DNA of 64,000 nucleotides from Nonlabens sp. (GTDB lineage Bacteria; Bacteroidota; Bacteroidia; Flavobacteriales; Flavobacteriaceae), in contig NZ_JAGYKG010000001.1 in assembly GCF_018401815.1 (NCBI RefSeq), positions 770,388 to 834,387 on the forward strand, read 5' to 3'. Positions 10,617 through 19,219 of this stretch are shown here, in pieces; position 1 is the first letter of the stretch; the number at the start of each line of letters is the position of its first letter. The notes under the pieces were generated by a model. It was not told the DNA's origin and did no database searches. It saw only the letters and a program-made list of their open reading frames with translations. Position numbers and translations under genes: made by a program.

Positions 10617-11327
10617 TTACTTATTTAAAAGTGTTTCTGCATCTTCTATAATTTCTTTAATCTGTGCTGGAATTTCATTTTCTTGAACACCGTTGTAGTG
10701 GTAAATCCAGTTTTCATTTTGGTCGTCAATTCTCACCTTTCGGGAACGTATGTACCCATTTCTATCTACCAGAGCAAAATTACCACTGTGTTCAAAACGT
10801 ATAGCCTCATTGTCGCTCTCCCCCACATAAGCATTAAAGCCTTCTCGACTTAATTTATAAGTCGCCTCTTTATCACCAGTGAGAAAATACCAGTTGCTAT
10901 GAGCATCGTATTTTTTTGCGTACTCTTTTAGTACTGCTGGCTGATCGTGTTCAGGATCTATAGAAATGGAAATAGTTCTAAAATCTTTTTGGCTTTTTAA
11001 GGCTTCACTGATTTTAGACATATTCCTGCTCATAGGAGTACAAATGGTCGGGCAAGTAGTAAAAAAGAAATCGATAACATATACCTTGCCTAATAAGTCT
11101 TTATTAGTAATTGTATCTCCATTTTGATTGACAAATTGAAAATCAGGTACTTTATTGAATTTCTTCAAAAACTTATCGGCCACAGGAACACGATCTTCAG
11201 AGCGATTGCTGTCTACGACTTTATCTTTATTGATATAATGAATAACGTTTGTTATAGCAAAGTATCCAAAAATAATAATAATGATGCCAAGACCAATATA
11301 ATACGGAGTGTCCTTTTTCTTACTCAT
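10617..11327 (-). CDS. SCO1/SenC family copper chaperone
   Basis: FFFTTCPTICTPMSRNM (CxxxC) and downstream FEHSGNFALVDRNG His; start chosen at MSKKKDTPYY. Confidence 0.93.
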   Translation of the reverse strand: MSKKKDTPYYIGLGIIIIIFGYFAITNVIHYINKDKVVDSNRSEDRVPVADKFLKKFNKVPDFQFVNQNGDTITNKDLLGKVYVIDFFFTTCPTICTPMSRNMSKISEALKSQKDFRTISISIDPEHDQPAVLKEYAKKYDAHSNWYFLTGDKEATYKLSREGFNAYVGESDNEAIRFEHSGNFALVDRNGYIRSRKVRIDDQNENWIYHYNGVQENEIPAQIKEIIEDAETLLNK

Positions 11328-12018
11328 CTTTTTGAATTTGTTTGTCTCTGTTTTTCTTAAAAGCAAATCTATACTCTGCTAGTAACACTCTCATATCGTC
11401 CATCATCCTTTTATTGAGATTTGCAATCAAGTAAGTGTCGTAACCATAAACCATTCCTAGCTCTTCATCATCTGTACGACCCCTTAAATTTAATTGTTTA
11501 TCTACTACAAATGCATGTTCTGATGAAAGATCCTTGTTGAGTGTCAAATTAGACTTAAAAGAGTTGAATAGGTTTTGTATGGCTTGATCACTACCTACGA
11601 GAAAATGCCAGTCGGCAAGATCTGTTGTTTCGGCCATTTGAGCTTTGATTTCTTCGATATCTTTGACCCCTTCCTCTGGCAAAATACTGATCATTTGATA
11701 CCCGTCAAATTGATGGAAATCTTTATAAATCTTTTCATTGATATTAGAAACATAACCTATGCGGTTATAAGGATTGCTTCCTAGAAATGTAATAATGGAA
11801 ACGCTGTCCTTCAACTGAATACTAGGGCCTTTTATGGTTTTAAACGCAGATAGTTCCGACACATTTTCTGTGACTACAGGTAAGGTTTTAAAATGGTGTT
11901 CACCGTTTAAAAAAAATAAATAGGTGAGAAGCGGCAGTGCAAAGAGAATAAGCAATACACTGACTATAGCTACTCTACTGGTTTTTTTAATTCCTTCGGC
12001 TTTGGGAAAATCTGGCAT
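11320..12018 (-). CDS. Membrane-anchored thioredoxin-fold-like protein (SCO-like, lacking CxxxC)
   Basis: One N-terminal TM; SCO-like layout but NPYNR where SCO1 has CPTIC; adjacent to SCO1. Confidence 0.6.
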   Translation of the reverse strand: MPDFPKAEGIKKTSRVAIVSVLLILFALPLLTYLFFLNGEHHFKTLPVVTENVSELSAFKTIKGPSIQLKDSVSIITFLGSNPYNRIGYVSNINEKIYKDFHQFDGYQMISILPEEGVKDIEEIKAQMAETTDLADWHFLVGSDQAIQNLFNSFKSNLTLNKDLSSEHAFVVDKQLNLRGRTDDEELGMVYGYDTYLIANLNKRMMDDMRVLLAEYRFAFKKNRDKQIQKDE

Positions 12019-12059
12019 GGTCTAAAGTGGTGAATTATTTCAAAATAAGGTATAAAAAA

Positions 12060-12076
12060 GGACGGAAGAACCGTCC
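12060..12076 (-). terminator. Rho-independent-like terminator after the cytochrome oxidase genes
   Basis: GGACGGttcttCCGTCC hairpin followed by a T-run on the minus strand. Confidence 0.6.
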
Positions 12077-12102
12077 ATTATTATATGATACTGTAGTCGT
12101 CA

Positions 12103-12510
12103 TTAAAAGTCTGTACTTACAGCAGCGTCTCTATATACTTCGTATATATACTCCCCTTCTACCAATAATATAGCGATTAAATAAATAATTAGGAACACCG
12201 CTGTCCATACTACCGCTCTTCTTAGACCACTGGTCTCATCACGCATATGCATGAAGTCCCATGTGATATAGTAAGCTTTTACCAGTGTTAAAATAATAAA
12301 TATCCAGTTGAGATACTTAAGCTTTAGGAATGTTGCATTCAAAAGGTCAGGTTTGATATAACCCAAAGCTACCTCAACGATAGTTACCAAAGAGAGAAAT
12401 ATAAGTACTCCCCAGATCTTTTGCGTGTTGGTTTTGAACTTTACGAGACCTCTAAAAATCTCTAATTTGTGTTCTGCGTGTCCGTCAGTATGTGCTGCGT
12501 GCTCTGCCAT
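12103..12510 (-). CDS. Cytochrome c oxidase subunit IV family protein
   Basis: Three-TM short protein (KAYYITWDFMHMRDE) in the cox cluster. Confidence 0.85.
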   Translation of the reverse strand: MAEHAAHTDGHAEHKLEIFRGLVKFKTNTQKIWGVLIFLSLVTIVEVALGYIKPDLLNATFLKLKYLNWIFIILTLVKAYYITWDFMHMRDETSGLRRAVVWTAVFLIIYLIAILLVEGEYIYEVYRDAAVSTDF

Positions 12511-12527
12511 GTTAATGTCTTAAAAAA

Positions 12528-13529
12528 TTATACTAGGTAGAAGAATGTAAATACAAATACCCAAACTAAATCTACAAAATGCCAGTAAAGACCTACTTTC
12601 TCTACCATTTCATAACTGCCTCTTCTTTCATATGTTCCTAGAAGAACGTTGAAGAAGACGAGTAAATTAAATATAACACCTGAAAAAACGTGAAAACCGT
12701 GAAAACCAGTAATAAAGAAAAAGAAATCTGCAAAAAGTGGCGCACCATATTCATTCTGTGTCAGATTTGCTCCTTCAACAACACCCACACCATCTTTATT
12801 TAACTTTACTAACGCATCTGCTCTGGATAACACAAGCTTTTCACTAGCGCCAGTTTCTTCGTTTACGATAAGCTGCTGCGTTCTGATGGTTATATTAGGG
12901 TTGGCTTCAAAGCCTTTTTTAACCTCTTCGAAAGTATAGGTAGCGTCGTATTGACCAGAAGATTGAAACCAGATTCCTTGGCTATTACCATAAGGTGCCA
13001 CCTCTCTAGTGCCTACTTCTACAAAGTCTTGAAGAGCTACTCTTTTTCCGGTATCTACCTCTAGAAATTGAAGTACTTTACCTCCTTTAGTTGTCACTGC
13101 TCCATATTCACCAGCAATAAAATTTTTCCACTCCCAAGCTTGGGAGCCTACAAATATCATACCCCCTATAACGGTAAGCAACATATAGAAAGCGACCTTC
13201 TTTTGTTTCATCTGGTGGCCTGCATCCACAGCAAGTACCATAGTTACCGAAGAGCCTATGAGTATAAAGGTCATCAAAGCTACATAAAACATAGGAGCGT
13301 CGGTCCCGTGAAGGAATGGGAAGTGATTGAATACCTCATCTGCAAGAGGCCATTCTTCAATAAATTTAAATCTCGAAAAACCATAAGCTGCAAGAAATCC
13401 TGTGAAGGTAAGAGCATCCGAAAGGATGAAAAACCACATCATCATTTTTCCATAACTGACATTGAGTGGCTGTGTGCCGCCACCCCATTTTTGTTCTTCG
13501 GTACCAGTAGATGCTACTGTTGAATCCAT
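12528..13529 (-). CDS. Cytochrome c oxidase subunit III with large soluble insertion
   Basis: CoxIII signatures WFFILSDALTFTGF and FFFFITGFHGFHVFSG, YWHFVDLVWVFVFTFFYL. Confidence 0.92.
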   Translation of the reverse strand: MDSTVASTGTEEQKWGGGTQPLNVSYGKMMMWFFILSDALTFTGFLAAYGFSRFKFIEEWPLADEVFNHFPFLHGTDAPMFYVALMTFILIGSSVTMVLAVDAGHQMKQKKVAFYMLLTVIGGMIFVGSQAWEWKNFIAGEYGAVTTKGGKVLQFLEVDTGKRVALQDFVEVGTREVAPYGNSQGIWFQSSGQYDATYTFEEVKKGFEANPNITIRTQQLIVNEETGASEKLVLSRADALVKLNKDGVGVVEGANLTQNEYGAPLFADFFFFITGFHGFHVFSGVIFNLLVFFNVLLGTYERRGSYEMVEKVGLYWHFVDLVWVFVFTFFYLV

Positions 13530-13565
13530 AACTTTAGATTAGTTGTAAGTTCTTGCAAAAATAGG

Positions 13566-14156
13566 TTAAAAAATATCTTTAGCAAAAACTAAAAACAGAA
13601 GAAGGAAAATCCATAACACATCTACAAAGTGCCAGAAAGTAGCTCCCAATTCAAAACCTAACATATGATCATTGGCATATTTTTTAGTCACTACATTAAA
13701 AGAAATGACTGTCAAGGAAATAAGTCCCGCAACGATATGCGCTAAATGAGCCATCACCATGATATAGATAAAAGATCCGGCAACACTACTTCCCTGCCCA
13801 GTAAAGAAAATACCTGCATCCGTTAAGGAGCCAAAAGCCATAAATTGCATGACTACAAATGTGGTTCCCAATAAAAAAGTGATTAAAGTTAATAAAGAAG
13901 CTCCTGAAAGGTTATTGCTTTTTAAACTTTTCTTTGCGAGGATTAAAGTAAGCGAACTCAATAAAATTACTCCCGTGCTGTAATAAAACTCAGTAGGTAG
14001 GCTTACTTCTACCCAGTCTCTACGGCTGCTGCTGATAATGTAAGCACTCGTTAAACCAGCAAACATCATCATTAAACTCATGATGGCAAACCACATCATC
14101 TGTTTTTTAGATCTTGCGATTTTTTCTTTGATAGGTAGTTGGGTTATATCTGTCAT
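13566..14156 (-). CDS. Cytochrome c oxidase subunit III
   Basis: AHLAHIVAGL...ATFWHFVDVLWIFLLLFLVF. Confidence 0.92.
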   Translation of the reverse strand: MTDITQLPIKEKIARSKKQMMWFAIMSLMMMFAGLTSAYIISSSRRDWVEVSLPTEFYYSTGVILLSSLTLILAKKSLKSNNLSGASLLTLITFLLGTTFVVMQFMAFGSLTDAGIFFTGQGSSVAGSFIYIMVMAHLAHIVAGLISLTVISFNVVTKKYANDHMLGFELGATFWHFVDVLWIFLLLFLVFAKDIF

Positions 14157-14158
14157 TG

Positions 14159-15103
14159 TTATCTTAAAAATTTATCTACTACATATATGATTTGTATGAG
14201 GGTAATGTAACTCACACTAACTAACATTAATTTTTTAGCAACTGTATTGCTGCGCTTCTTAAAAAGCTTTACGGCATAATACAAAAACCACCCCCCCAAC
14301 AAGCCAACTACTAAAGAACTCCAAACAGTAATGTACAAGTCTCCTGTTACTCCAAAAACTGGTATTAAGGAAACCATGACCGTCAAGATGGTGTACAATA
14401 TAATTTGAATGGCCGTTCCTTTATCTGCCGTGCCGGTAGGAAGCATTTTAAATCCTCCTGCTTTGTAGTCGTCTTCTAACATCCATCCTATCGCCCAGAA
14501 GTGAGGAAATTGCCAGAAAAACTGCAGCATAAACAAGGTTCCAGGCTCAATACCAAAATTACCGCTAGCGGCTACCCAACCTAGCATATAAGGAATCGCT
14601 CCTGGAAAAGCTCCTACAAACACACACAAAGGCGTTCTGGTCTTTAAAGGAGTATAAACTGCAGCGTAAAGCAGTATGCTCAGAGCTCCGAAAAATGCGG
14701 TTGCAAAATTGATCAAGTACAACATGTAAATACCGCTCAACGCCATGAGCACTCCATAAATCCACGCATTTTGCACAGATACTCTTCCAGTCGGTAATGG
14801 TCTGTTTTGGGTGCGCTTCATCAACGCATCCAAATCCTTTTCAATGATCTGATTAAAAACATTAGAAGAACCCACAAGAAAATAACCTCCTACACAAAGC
14901 AATAAAATAGTCCACCAGTCATAAGTGGTGGCGCCTAAAAAGTACCCTGCAGCAGATGAAAAAACAACAACAATAGACAACCTTGGTTTGGTGATCTCGA
15001 TGTAGTTTTTAAATACACTGGGTGATTTTTCTAATGTAGTTACTTCAGTCAAAAAGCTGTTTTTAATGGAGCGCAAAGATACCTCACAACCACTTTGTTG
15101 CAA
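14159..15103 (-). CDS. ctaB: Protoheme IX farnesyltransferase
   Basis: ITKPRLSIVVVFSSAAGY and NQIIEKDLDALMKRTQNRPLP UbiA-family motifs. Confidence 0.94.
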   Translation of the reverse strand: MQQSGCEVSLRSIKNSFLTEVTTLEKSPSVFKNYIEITKPRLSIVVVFSSAAGYFLGATTYDWWTILLLCVGGYFLVGSSNVFNQIIEKDLDALMKRTQNRPLPTGRVSVQNAWIYGVLMALSGIYMLYLINFATAFFGALSILLYAAVYTPLKTRTPLCVFVGAFPGAIPYMLGWVAASGNFGIEPGTLFMLQFFWQFPHFWAIGWMLEDDYKAGGFKMLPTGTADKGTAIQIILYTILTVMVSLIPVFGVTGDLYITVWSSLVVGLLGGWFLYYAVKLFKKRSNTVAKKLMLVSVSYITLIQIIYVVDKFLR

Positions 15104-15220
15104 AGGTTTTAAAAAGCTTTCGCACCTATACGTTATTTATAGTTTTGTTAATACCAATAATTCTTTTGCTGGAGTCGATAACTCACTGGTAAGAGAGACA
15201 AAAGCTAGACCCAAAACAAA

Positions 15221-15244
15221 AAAGAGAGCTGATAAAGCTCTCTT
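15221..15244 (-). terminator. Terminator hairpin downstream of leuS
   Basis: AAAGAGAGCTgataAAGCTCTCTTT immediately 3' of the leuS stop on the minus strand. Confidence 0.75.
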
Positions 15245-15269
15245 TAGTTTTATAAAAATACTCAACAAA

Positions 15270-18200
15270 TTATCCCACCACAAAATTTACAATCTTACCT
15301 GGTACGACAATCGTTTTGCGTAATTGCTTTCCTTCTAATTGCTCTTGCACTTTCTCATTAGCAAGTACCATCTTCTCCAACTCGTCTTTAGAAATAGCTG
15401 CTGGCAAATTTAGGGTGAATTTCATCTTCCCGTTAAAGGAGATCGGATAAGTCTTATTGCTCTCTACCAAATACTCTTCTTCAAATACTGGGAAAGGAGC
15501 ATCGCTTATAGATTCATGACGCCCTAATAAGGACCATAATTCCTCAGCAATATGAGGTGCGTACGGCGAAACCAATATCGCTAGCGGCTCAAGCACTTCA
15601 CGACTGGTACATTTTTGAGCGGTCAATTCGTTTACGGCAATCATAAAACTACTCACACTAGTATTGAAAGAGAAGTTCTCAATATCATCTTGTACTTTCT
15701 TGATGGTTTTATGCAAAGTCTTCATACTGTCTGGGGAAGCTTTCTCATCACTTACTGAAAACCCAACATCGTTATGATACAGCTTCCACAGTTTTTTTAT
15801 AAACCCATATACTCCGGTAATTCCTGCAGTATTCCAAGGCTTGGCTTGTTCTAGTGGTCCTAAAAACATCTCATACAACCTCAAGGTATCTGCGCCATAT
15901 TGCTCACAAATGTCGTCTGGACTCACCACATTGTACTTGGACTTGGACATTTTTTCAGGCTCAAAGAAAAGGGGAATTGATTTCAATTCGTTAATTTTTT
16001 TCAAACCAGAGTCATCCAAAAAATAGTGGAAGTTTTTAGTTGTATAATAATCTTTTAGAAACTCGGTTCTAATCTCACCATTTACAACATTACTTATTGG
16101 GATATTTCCAGATTTTAATATTTCATAGCACAATTCAAATTTTTCATGGTGCTTATTATAAGCTAACGATAAATTGTATTGCCTTTCAAAATCTTTTATA
16201 ACATCAGGATGTAGATTTTTTAACACATTTGAGCCAAATAATTCTTTTGCAATTTTCTCATTTACAATTATTGTAGGCGGATTTAAATCTATTTTTACTT
16301 TATTTTCGAAATCGATAAGTTTTGGTTTAATCATGTAAACAAAAGCACTCTCACCAAGGATCATCCCTTGATTGATCATCTTTTTAAAAGGTTCATTTAC
16401 GGTAACCTTTCCTAGATCGTGTAATAATTTTACCCAAAACCTACTGTACAACAAGTGTCCGGTCGCATGCTCACTTCCTCCTATATAGAGGTCTACATTT
16501 TCCCAGTATTCTTGTGCTTCTTTGGAAAACATTTCGTTTTCATTATTGGCATCCATATATCTGAACATGTACCAAGAACTTCCTGCCCAACCTGGCATGG
16601 TGTTGAGTTCTAGAGGATATATATGTTGATCCCATCCTAAATCCTTCCCTGAGGGAAGGACTTCATCTTCATTTTTAAAGAACTCTGGTCGTTGATTTAC
16701 CTCTTCAGAGATTTTCAAAAGAACAGCTTTTGTGTCATTTATTACCTCTTCATTTGTAAACCTGATGACTTTATATCCAAATTTTTGCTCCAATTTTAAA
16801 GTTCGTTGGTCATCTTTATCAACTTGAAATTCATGATACTTACCATCTAACTCAACAATCAACTTACGTGAAAGACATACAAAATCTGGAATAAATTCAT
16901 CAATAGGATGCTGTTGTGTAAATTTAAAACCTGTTTTTTTACCTTTTAACTCTTTCCAAAGCACAGCTTCTGCTTCGGTTGGGTTTTTACGCATTTCTTG
17001 TGCAAGCTGTAATAAAGTGGATGCAATTTCTCGTTTTGCCGTAAAATAACCTGGAGTTGCATTGCTCTCCCTTCTTAAATCCTTAACAGAGGGAAGGTCT
17101 TTACTTTTCCCGTCAGAAAAACTTGTTTTTTCTGAAATTCCCTTCCCTTTGGGAAGGGTTAGGGATGGGTTGGCCACCACACAATTATTCTTTTCATCCC
17201 AATGCCAGTGTGTCGCACGACCCAAAGGCGGCGCACCATCTTCTGTTGGTAAGTATTCGTCCACCTCTGGCAACTCTACAGGCAAATGCTTGGGGTCTAT
17301 CATTTGTGGCAAGCCGTCTTTATAGTATACCGGAAAGGGCTCTCCCCAATAACGCTGTCTAGAAAATACGGCATCACGCAATCGGTAATTGGTTTTCCCT
17401 TTTCCAGCACCTATTTCTTCTAGCTTTTCAATCGCCGCAGCCATGGCTCCAGACTTGTAGCTCATTCCGTTTAAGAAATCACTATTGCAAATAGGGGTTT
17501 TATCCTTAGGGGTATAGGCTTCTTCAGAGATATCTATACCGTCAAATATATTTTTGATGGCAGGCATTCCTTCTTGACCTTCAAAATAGGCAGCAAAGGC
17601 ATGATCACGCTCATCGCCACATGGTACCGCCATTACAGCTCCTGTTCCATAACCTGCCAGCACATAATCTCCTATCCAAACCGGTACGGCCTCCCCACTT
17701 AATGGGTGGGTAGCATAAGCACCAGTAAATACCCCGCTTATGGTCTTCACATCGGCCATGCGTTCTCTTTCTGAACGTGCTGCGGTTGCTTTTTTATAAG
17801 TTTCTATCGCCTGTTTTTGCGCAGGGGTCGTAATGATATCTACAAGTTCATGCTCTGGCGCGAGCGTCATAAAAGTTACTCCATAGATCGTATCTGGTCG
17901 GGTGGTAAACACGTCAATTTTTGCCCCATTACCTGCGGCATTTCCCCAAAGGGAAAAGTTTTCATTATGCTTAGATTCTAATGGAAAGGATACCATCGCC
18001 CCAACAGATTTTCCTATCCAGTTTCTCTGTATTTCCTTAATAGATTCTGACCAATCCAGTCCTTCAAGATCATTCAATAAACGCTCTGCAAATGCACTGA
18101 TGCGCATCATCCACTGTCGCATTTTTTTGCGCACCACAGGGTGCCCACCACGTTCAGAAACACCATTGACAATTTCGTCATTTGCCAGTACGGTTCCCAA

Positions 18201-18890
18201 TGCAGGACACCAATTAACTTCTGTATTGGCAAGAAAGGTCAATCGATAATCGAGCAATACTTCTTGTTGTTCTTGGTCTGTAAAGGCGTTCCACTCTGCA
18301 GCTGTGAACTCTCTCAAGTCCTCGTCTGTGGCAGCGTTGATGTTGTTGGTTCCGCTTTCGCGAAAGCGAGATTCCAACTCGCTTATCAACCTAGCTTTAT
18401 CGGCATCTTTATCATACCAGCTGTCAAATAACAGGATAAAAATCTCTTGAGTGTACTTGTAATAATCTGGTGAAGAAGTTCTTAACTCACGATCCCAATC
18501 AAAACTAAAACCAATGCGATCCATCTGCTTGCGGTAGCCTGCAATCTTATTTCCAGATTTATCTATTCCACCCTCTATATTAGTTTTTGTAGTTTCGGCA
18601 GGGTGCTGACCGGTCTGAATCGCATATTGCTCTGCTGGCAATCCAAAACTATCATAACCCATAGGGTGCAATACATTAAAACCTTTATGACGCTTGTAAC
18701 GGGAGACAATATCACTAGCGATATAACCTAATGGATGACCTACATGTAAACCAGCACCGCTAGGGTATGGAAACATATCAAGTGCGTAGAATTTAGGCTG
18801 ATCTGAATTATTTACCGCTTTAAAGGTCTTATAAGTCGCCCAATGCTTTTGCCATTTTGCTTCTATTGCTTTGTGATCGTAGAGTAACAT
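15270..18890 (-). CDS. leuS: Leucyl-tRNA synthetase carrying an internal DUF559 nuclease insertion
   Basis: HVGHPLGY (HIGH), MPGWAGSSWY, EPEKMSKSKYN (KMSKS); continuous 1206-aa frame, larger than expected for bacterial LeuRS because of the insertion at about 16631-17169. Confidence 0.95.
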   Translation of the reverse strand: MLLYDHKAIEAKWQKHWATYKTFKAVNNSDQPKFYALDMFPYPSGAGLHVGHPLGYIASDIVSRYKRHKGFNVLHPMGYDSFGLPAEQYAIQTGQHPAETTKTNIEGGIDKSGNKIAGYRKQMDRIGFSFDWDRELRTSSPDYYKYTQEIFILLFDSWYDKDADKARLISELESRFRESGTNNINAATDEDLREFTAAEWNAFTDQEQQEVLLDYRLTFLANTEVNWCPALGTVLANDEIVNGVSERGGHPVVRKKMRQWMMRISAFAERLLNDLEGLDWSESIKEIQRNWIGKSVGAMVSFPLESKHNENFSLWGNAAGNGAKIDVFTTRPDTIYGVTFMTLAPEHELVDIITTPAQKQAIETYKKATAARSERERMADVKTISGVFTGAYATHPLSGEAVPVWIGDYVLAGYGTGAVMAVPCGDERDHAFAAYFEGQEGMPAIKNIFDGIDISEEAYTPKDKTPICNSDFLNGMSYKSGAMAAAIEKLEEIGAGKGKTNYRLRDAVFSRQRYWGEPFPVYYKDGLPQMIDPKHLPVELPEVDEYLPTEDGAPPLGRATHWHWDEKNNCVVANPSLTLPKGKGISEKTSFSDGKSKDLPSVKDLRRESNATPGYFTAKREIASTLLQLAQEMRKNPTEAEAVLWKELKGKKTGFKFTQQHPIDEFIPDFVCLSRKLIVELDGKYHEFQVDKDDQRTLKLEQKFGYKVIRFTNEEVINDTKAVLLKISEEVNQRPEFFKNEDEVLPSGKDLGWDQHIYPLELNTMPGWAGSSWYMFRYMDANNENEMFSKEAQEYWENVDLYIGGSEHATGHLLYSRFWVKLLHDLGKVTVNEPFKKMINQGMILGESAFVYMIKPKLIDFENKVKIDLNPPTIIVNEKIAKELFGSNVLKNLHPDVIKDFERQYNLSLAYNKHHEKFELCYEILKSGNIPISNVVNGEIRTEFLKDYYTTKNFHYFLDDSGLKKINELKSIPLFFEPEKMSKSKYNVVSPDDICEQYGADTLRLYEMFLGPLEQAKPWNTAGITGVYGFIKKLWKLYHNDVGFSVSDEKASPDSMKTLHKTIKKVQDDIENFSFNTSVSSFMIAVNELTAQKCTSREVLEPLAILVSPYAPHIAEELWSLLGRHESISDAPFPVFEEEYLVESNKTYPISFNGKMKFTLNLPAAISKDELEKMVLANEKVQEQLEGKQLRKTIVVPGKIVNFVVG
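16631..16660. repeat. Terminal inverted repeat, one end of the DUF559 element
   Basis: CCCATCCTAAATCCTTCCCTGAGGGAAGGA; contains self-complementary CCTTCCCtgaGGGAAGG. Confidence 0.75.
17068..17101. repeat. Internal copy of the element repeat
   Basis: TCCCTTCTTAAATCCTTAACAGAGGGAAGGTCTT aligns to 16630-16663 in direct orientation (28/34 by eye). Confidence 0.7.
17140..17169. repeat. Terminal inverted repeat, other end of the DUF559 element
   Basis: CCCTTCCCTTTGGGAAGGGTTAGGGATGGG; inverted relative to 16631-16660. Confidence 0.75.
18353..18368. repeat. Dispersed palindrome, in leuS
   Basis: Exact copy; read as SRFRES. Confidence 0.97.
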
Positions 18891-19219
18891 AGTTTCTTCT
18901 TCTAAGGCGCAAAAATACTAAAGCGCAGGCTATTTGTGGTTGTTAATATGCTTGTAGTACAGTAAAAGGCTTTTGGAAAGTTCCTTATATACGCTACCTG
19001 TGCATTATTCCTAAGTAAATCTCGACTCAGCCAAAAGTCAAAAAGCCAGATCAGGTGTTTGAATAAGCCCATTATACCTGCCTTTCTAAATGCTTTTTAT
19101 ATCAAAAGCAGACTAAAAAGTATTGTGGTACGTTTGTGAATTAAAATATCTGTCTGGAACTCGTTCTAGGTGTGTTACTTTGTTATTTTTGTAACTCAAT
19201 TCACGTAGTCGTAAAATTT

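Larger units (their letters stand above)
16631..17169 (-). mobile_element. Inverted-repeat-bounded DUF559 (Vsr-like PD-(D/E)XK) nuclease element inserted in frame in leuS
   Basis: Ends 16631-16660 and 17140-17169 are imperfect inverted repeats (24/30 by eye); encodes LAQEMRKNPTEAEAVLWKELKGKKTGFKFTQQHPIDEFIPDFVCLSRKLIVELDGKYHEF, the DUF559 pattern. Confidence 0.75.

Noticed and set aside
13068-13523. 151-aa plus-strand ORF opposite the CoxIII gene
   Set aside because: Antisense to a confidently assigned cox gene; no recognisable motif. The same reasoning applies to the other ORF-track entries antisense to core genes (e.g. 8018..8314, 29063..29461, 32554..32904, 46284..46673).
12528-14156. Two CoxIII-like genes as a recent duplication
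   Set aside because: The two differ strongly, and paired subunit III genes are a usual arrangement in this lineage.
16631-17169. Intein in LeuRS
   Set aside because: Junctions lack the Cys/Ser start and terminal HN-(C/S/T) needed for protein splicing, and the domain is DUF559-like without a Hint fold; inverted repeats fit a DNA element better.
17062-17362. Plus-strand ORFs across the leuS insert (17062..17325, 17123..17362)
   Set aside because: Arise from the repeat-rich antisense of the insert; no protein similarity recognised.
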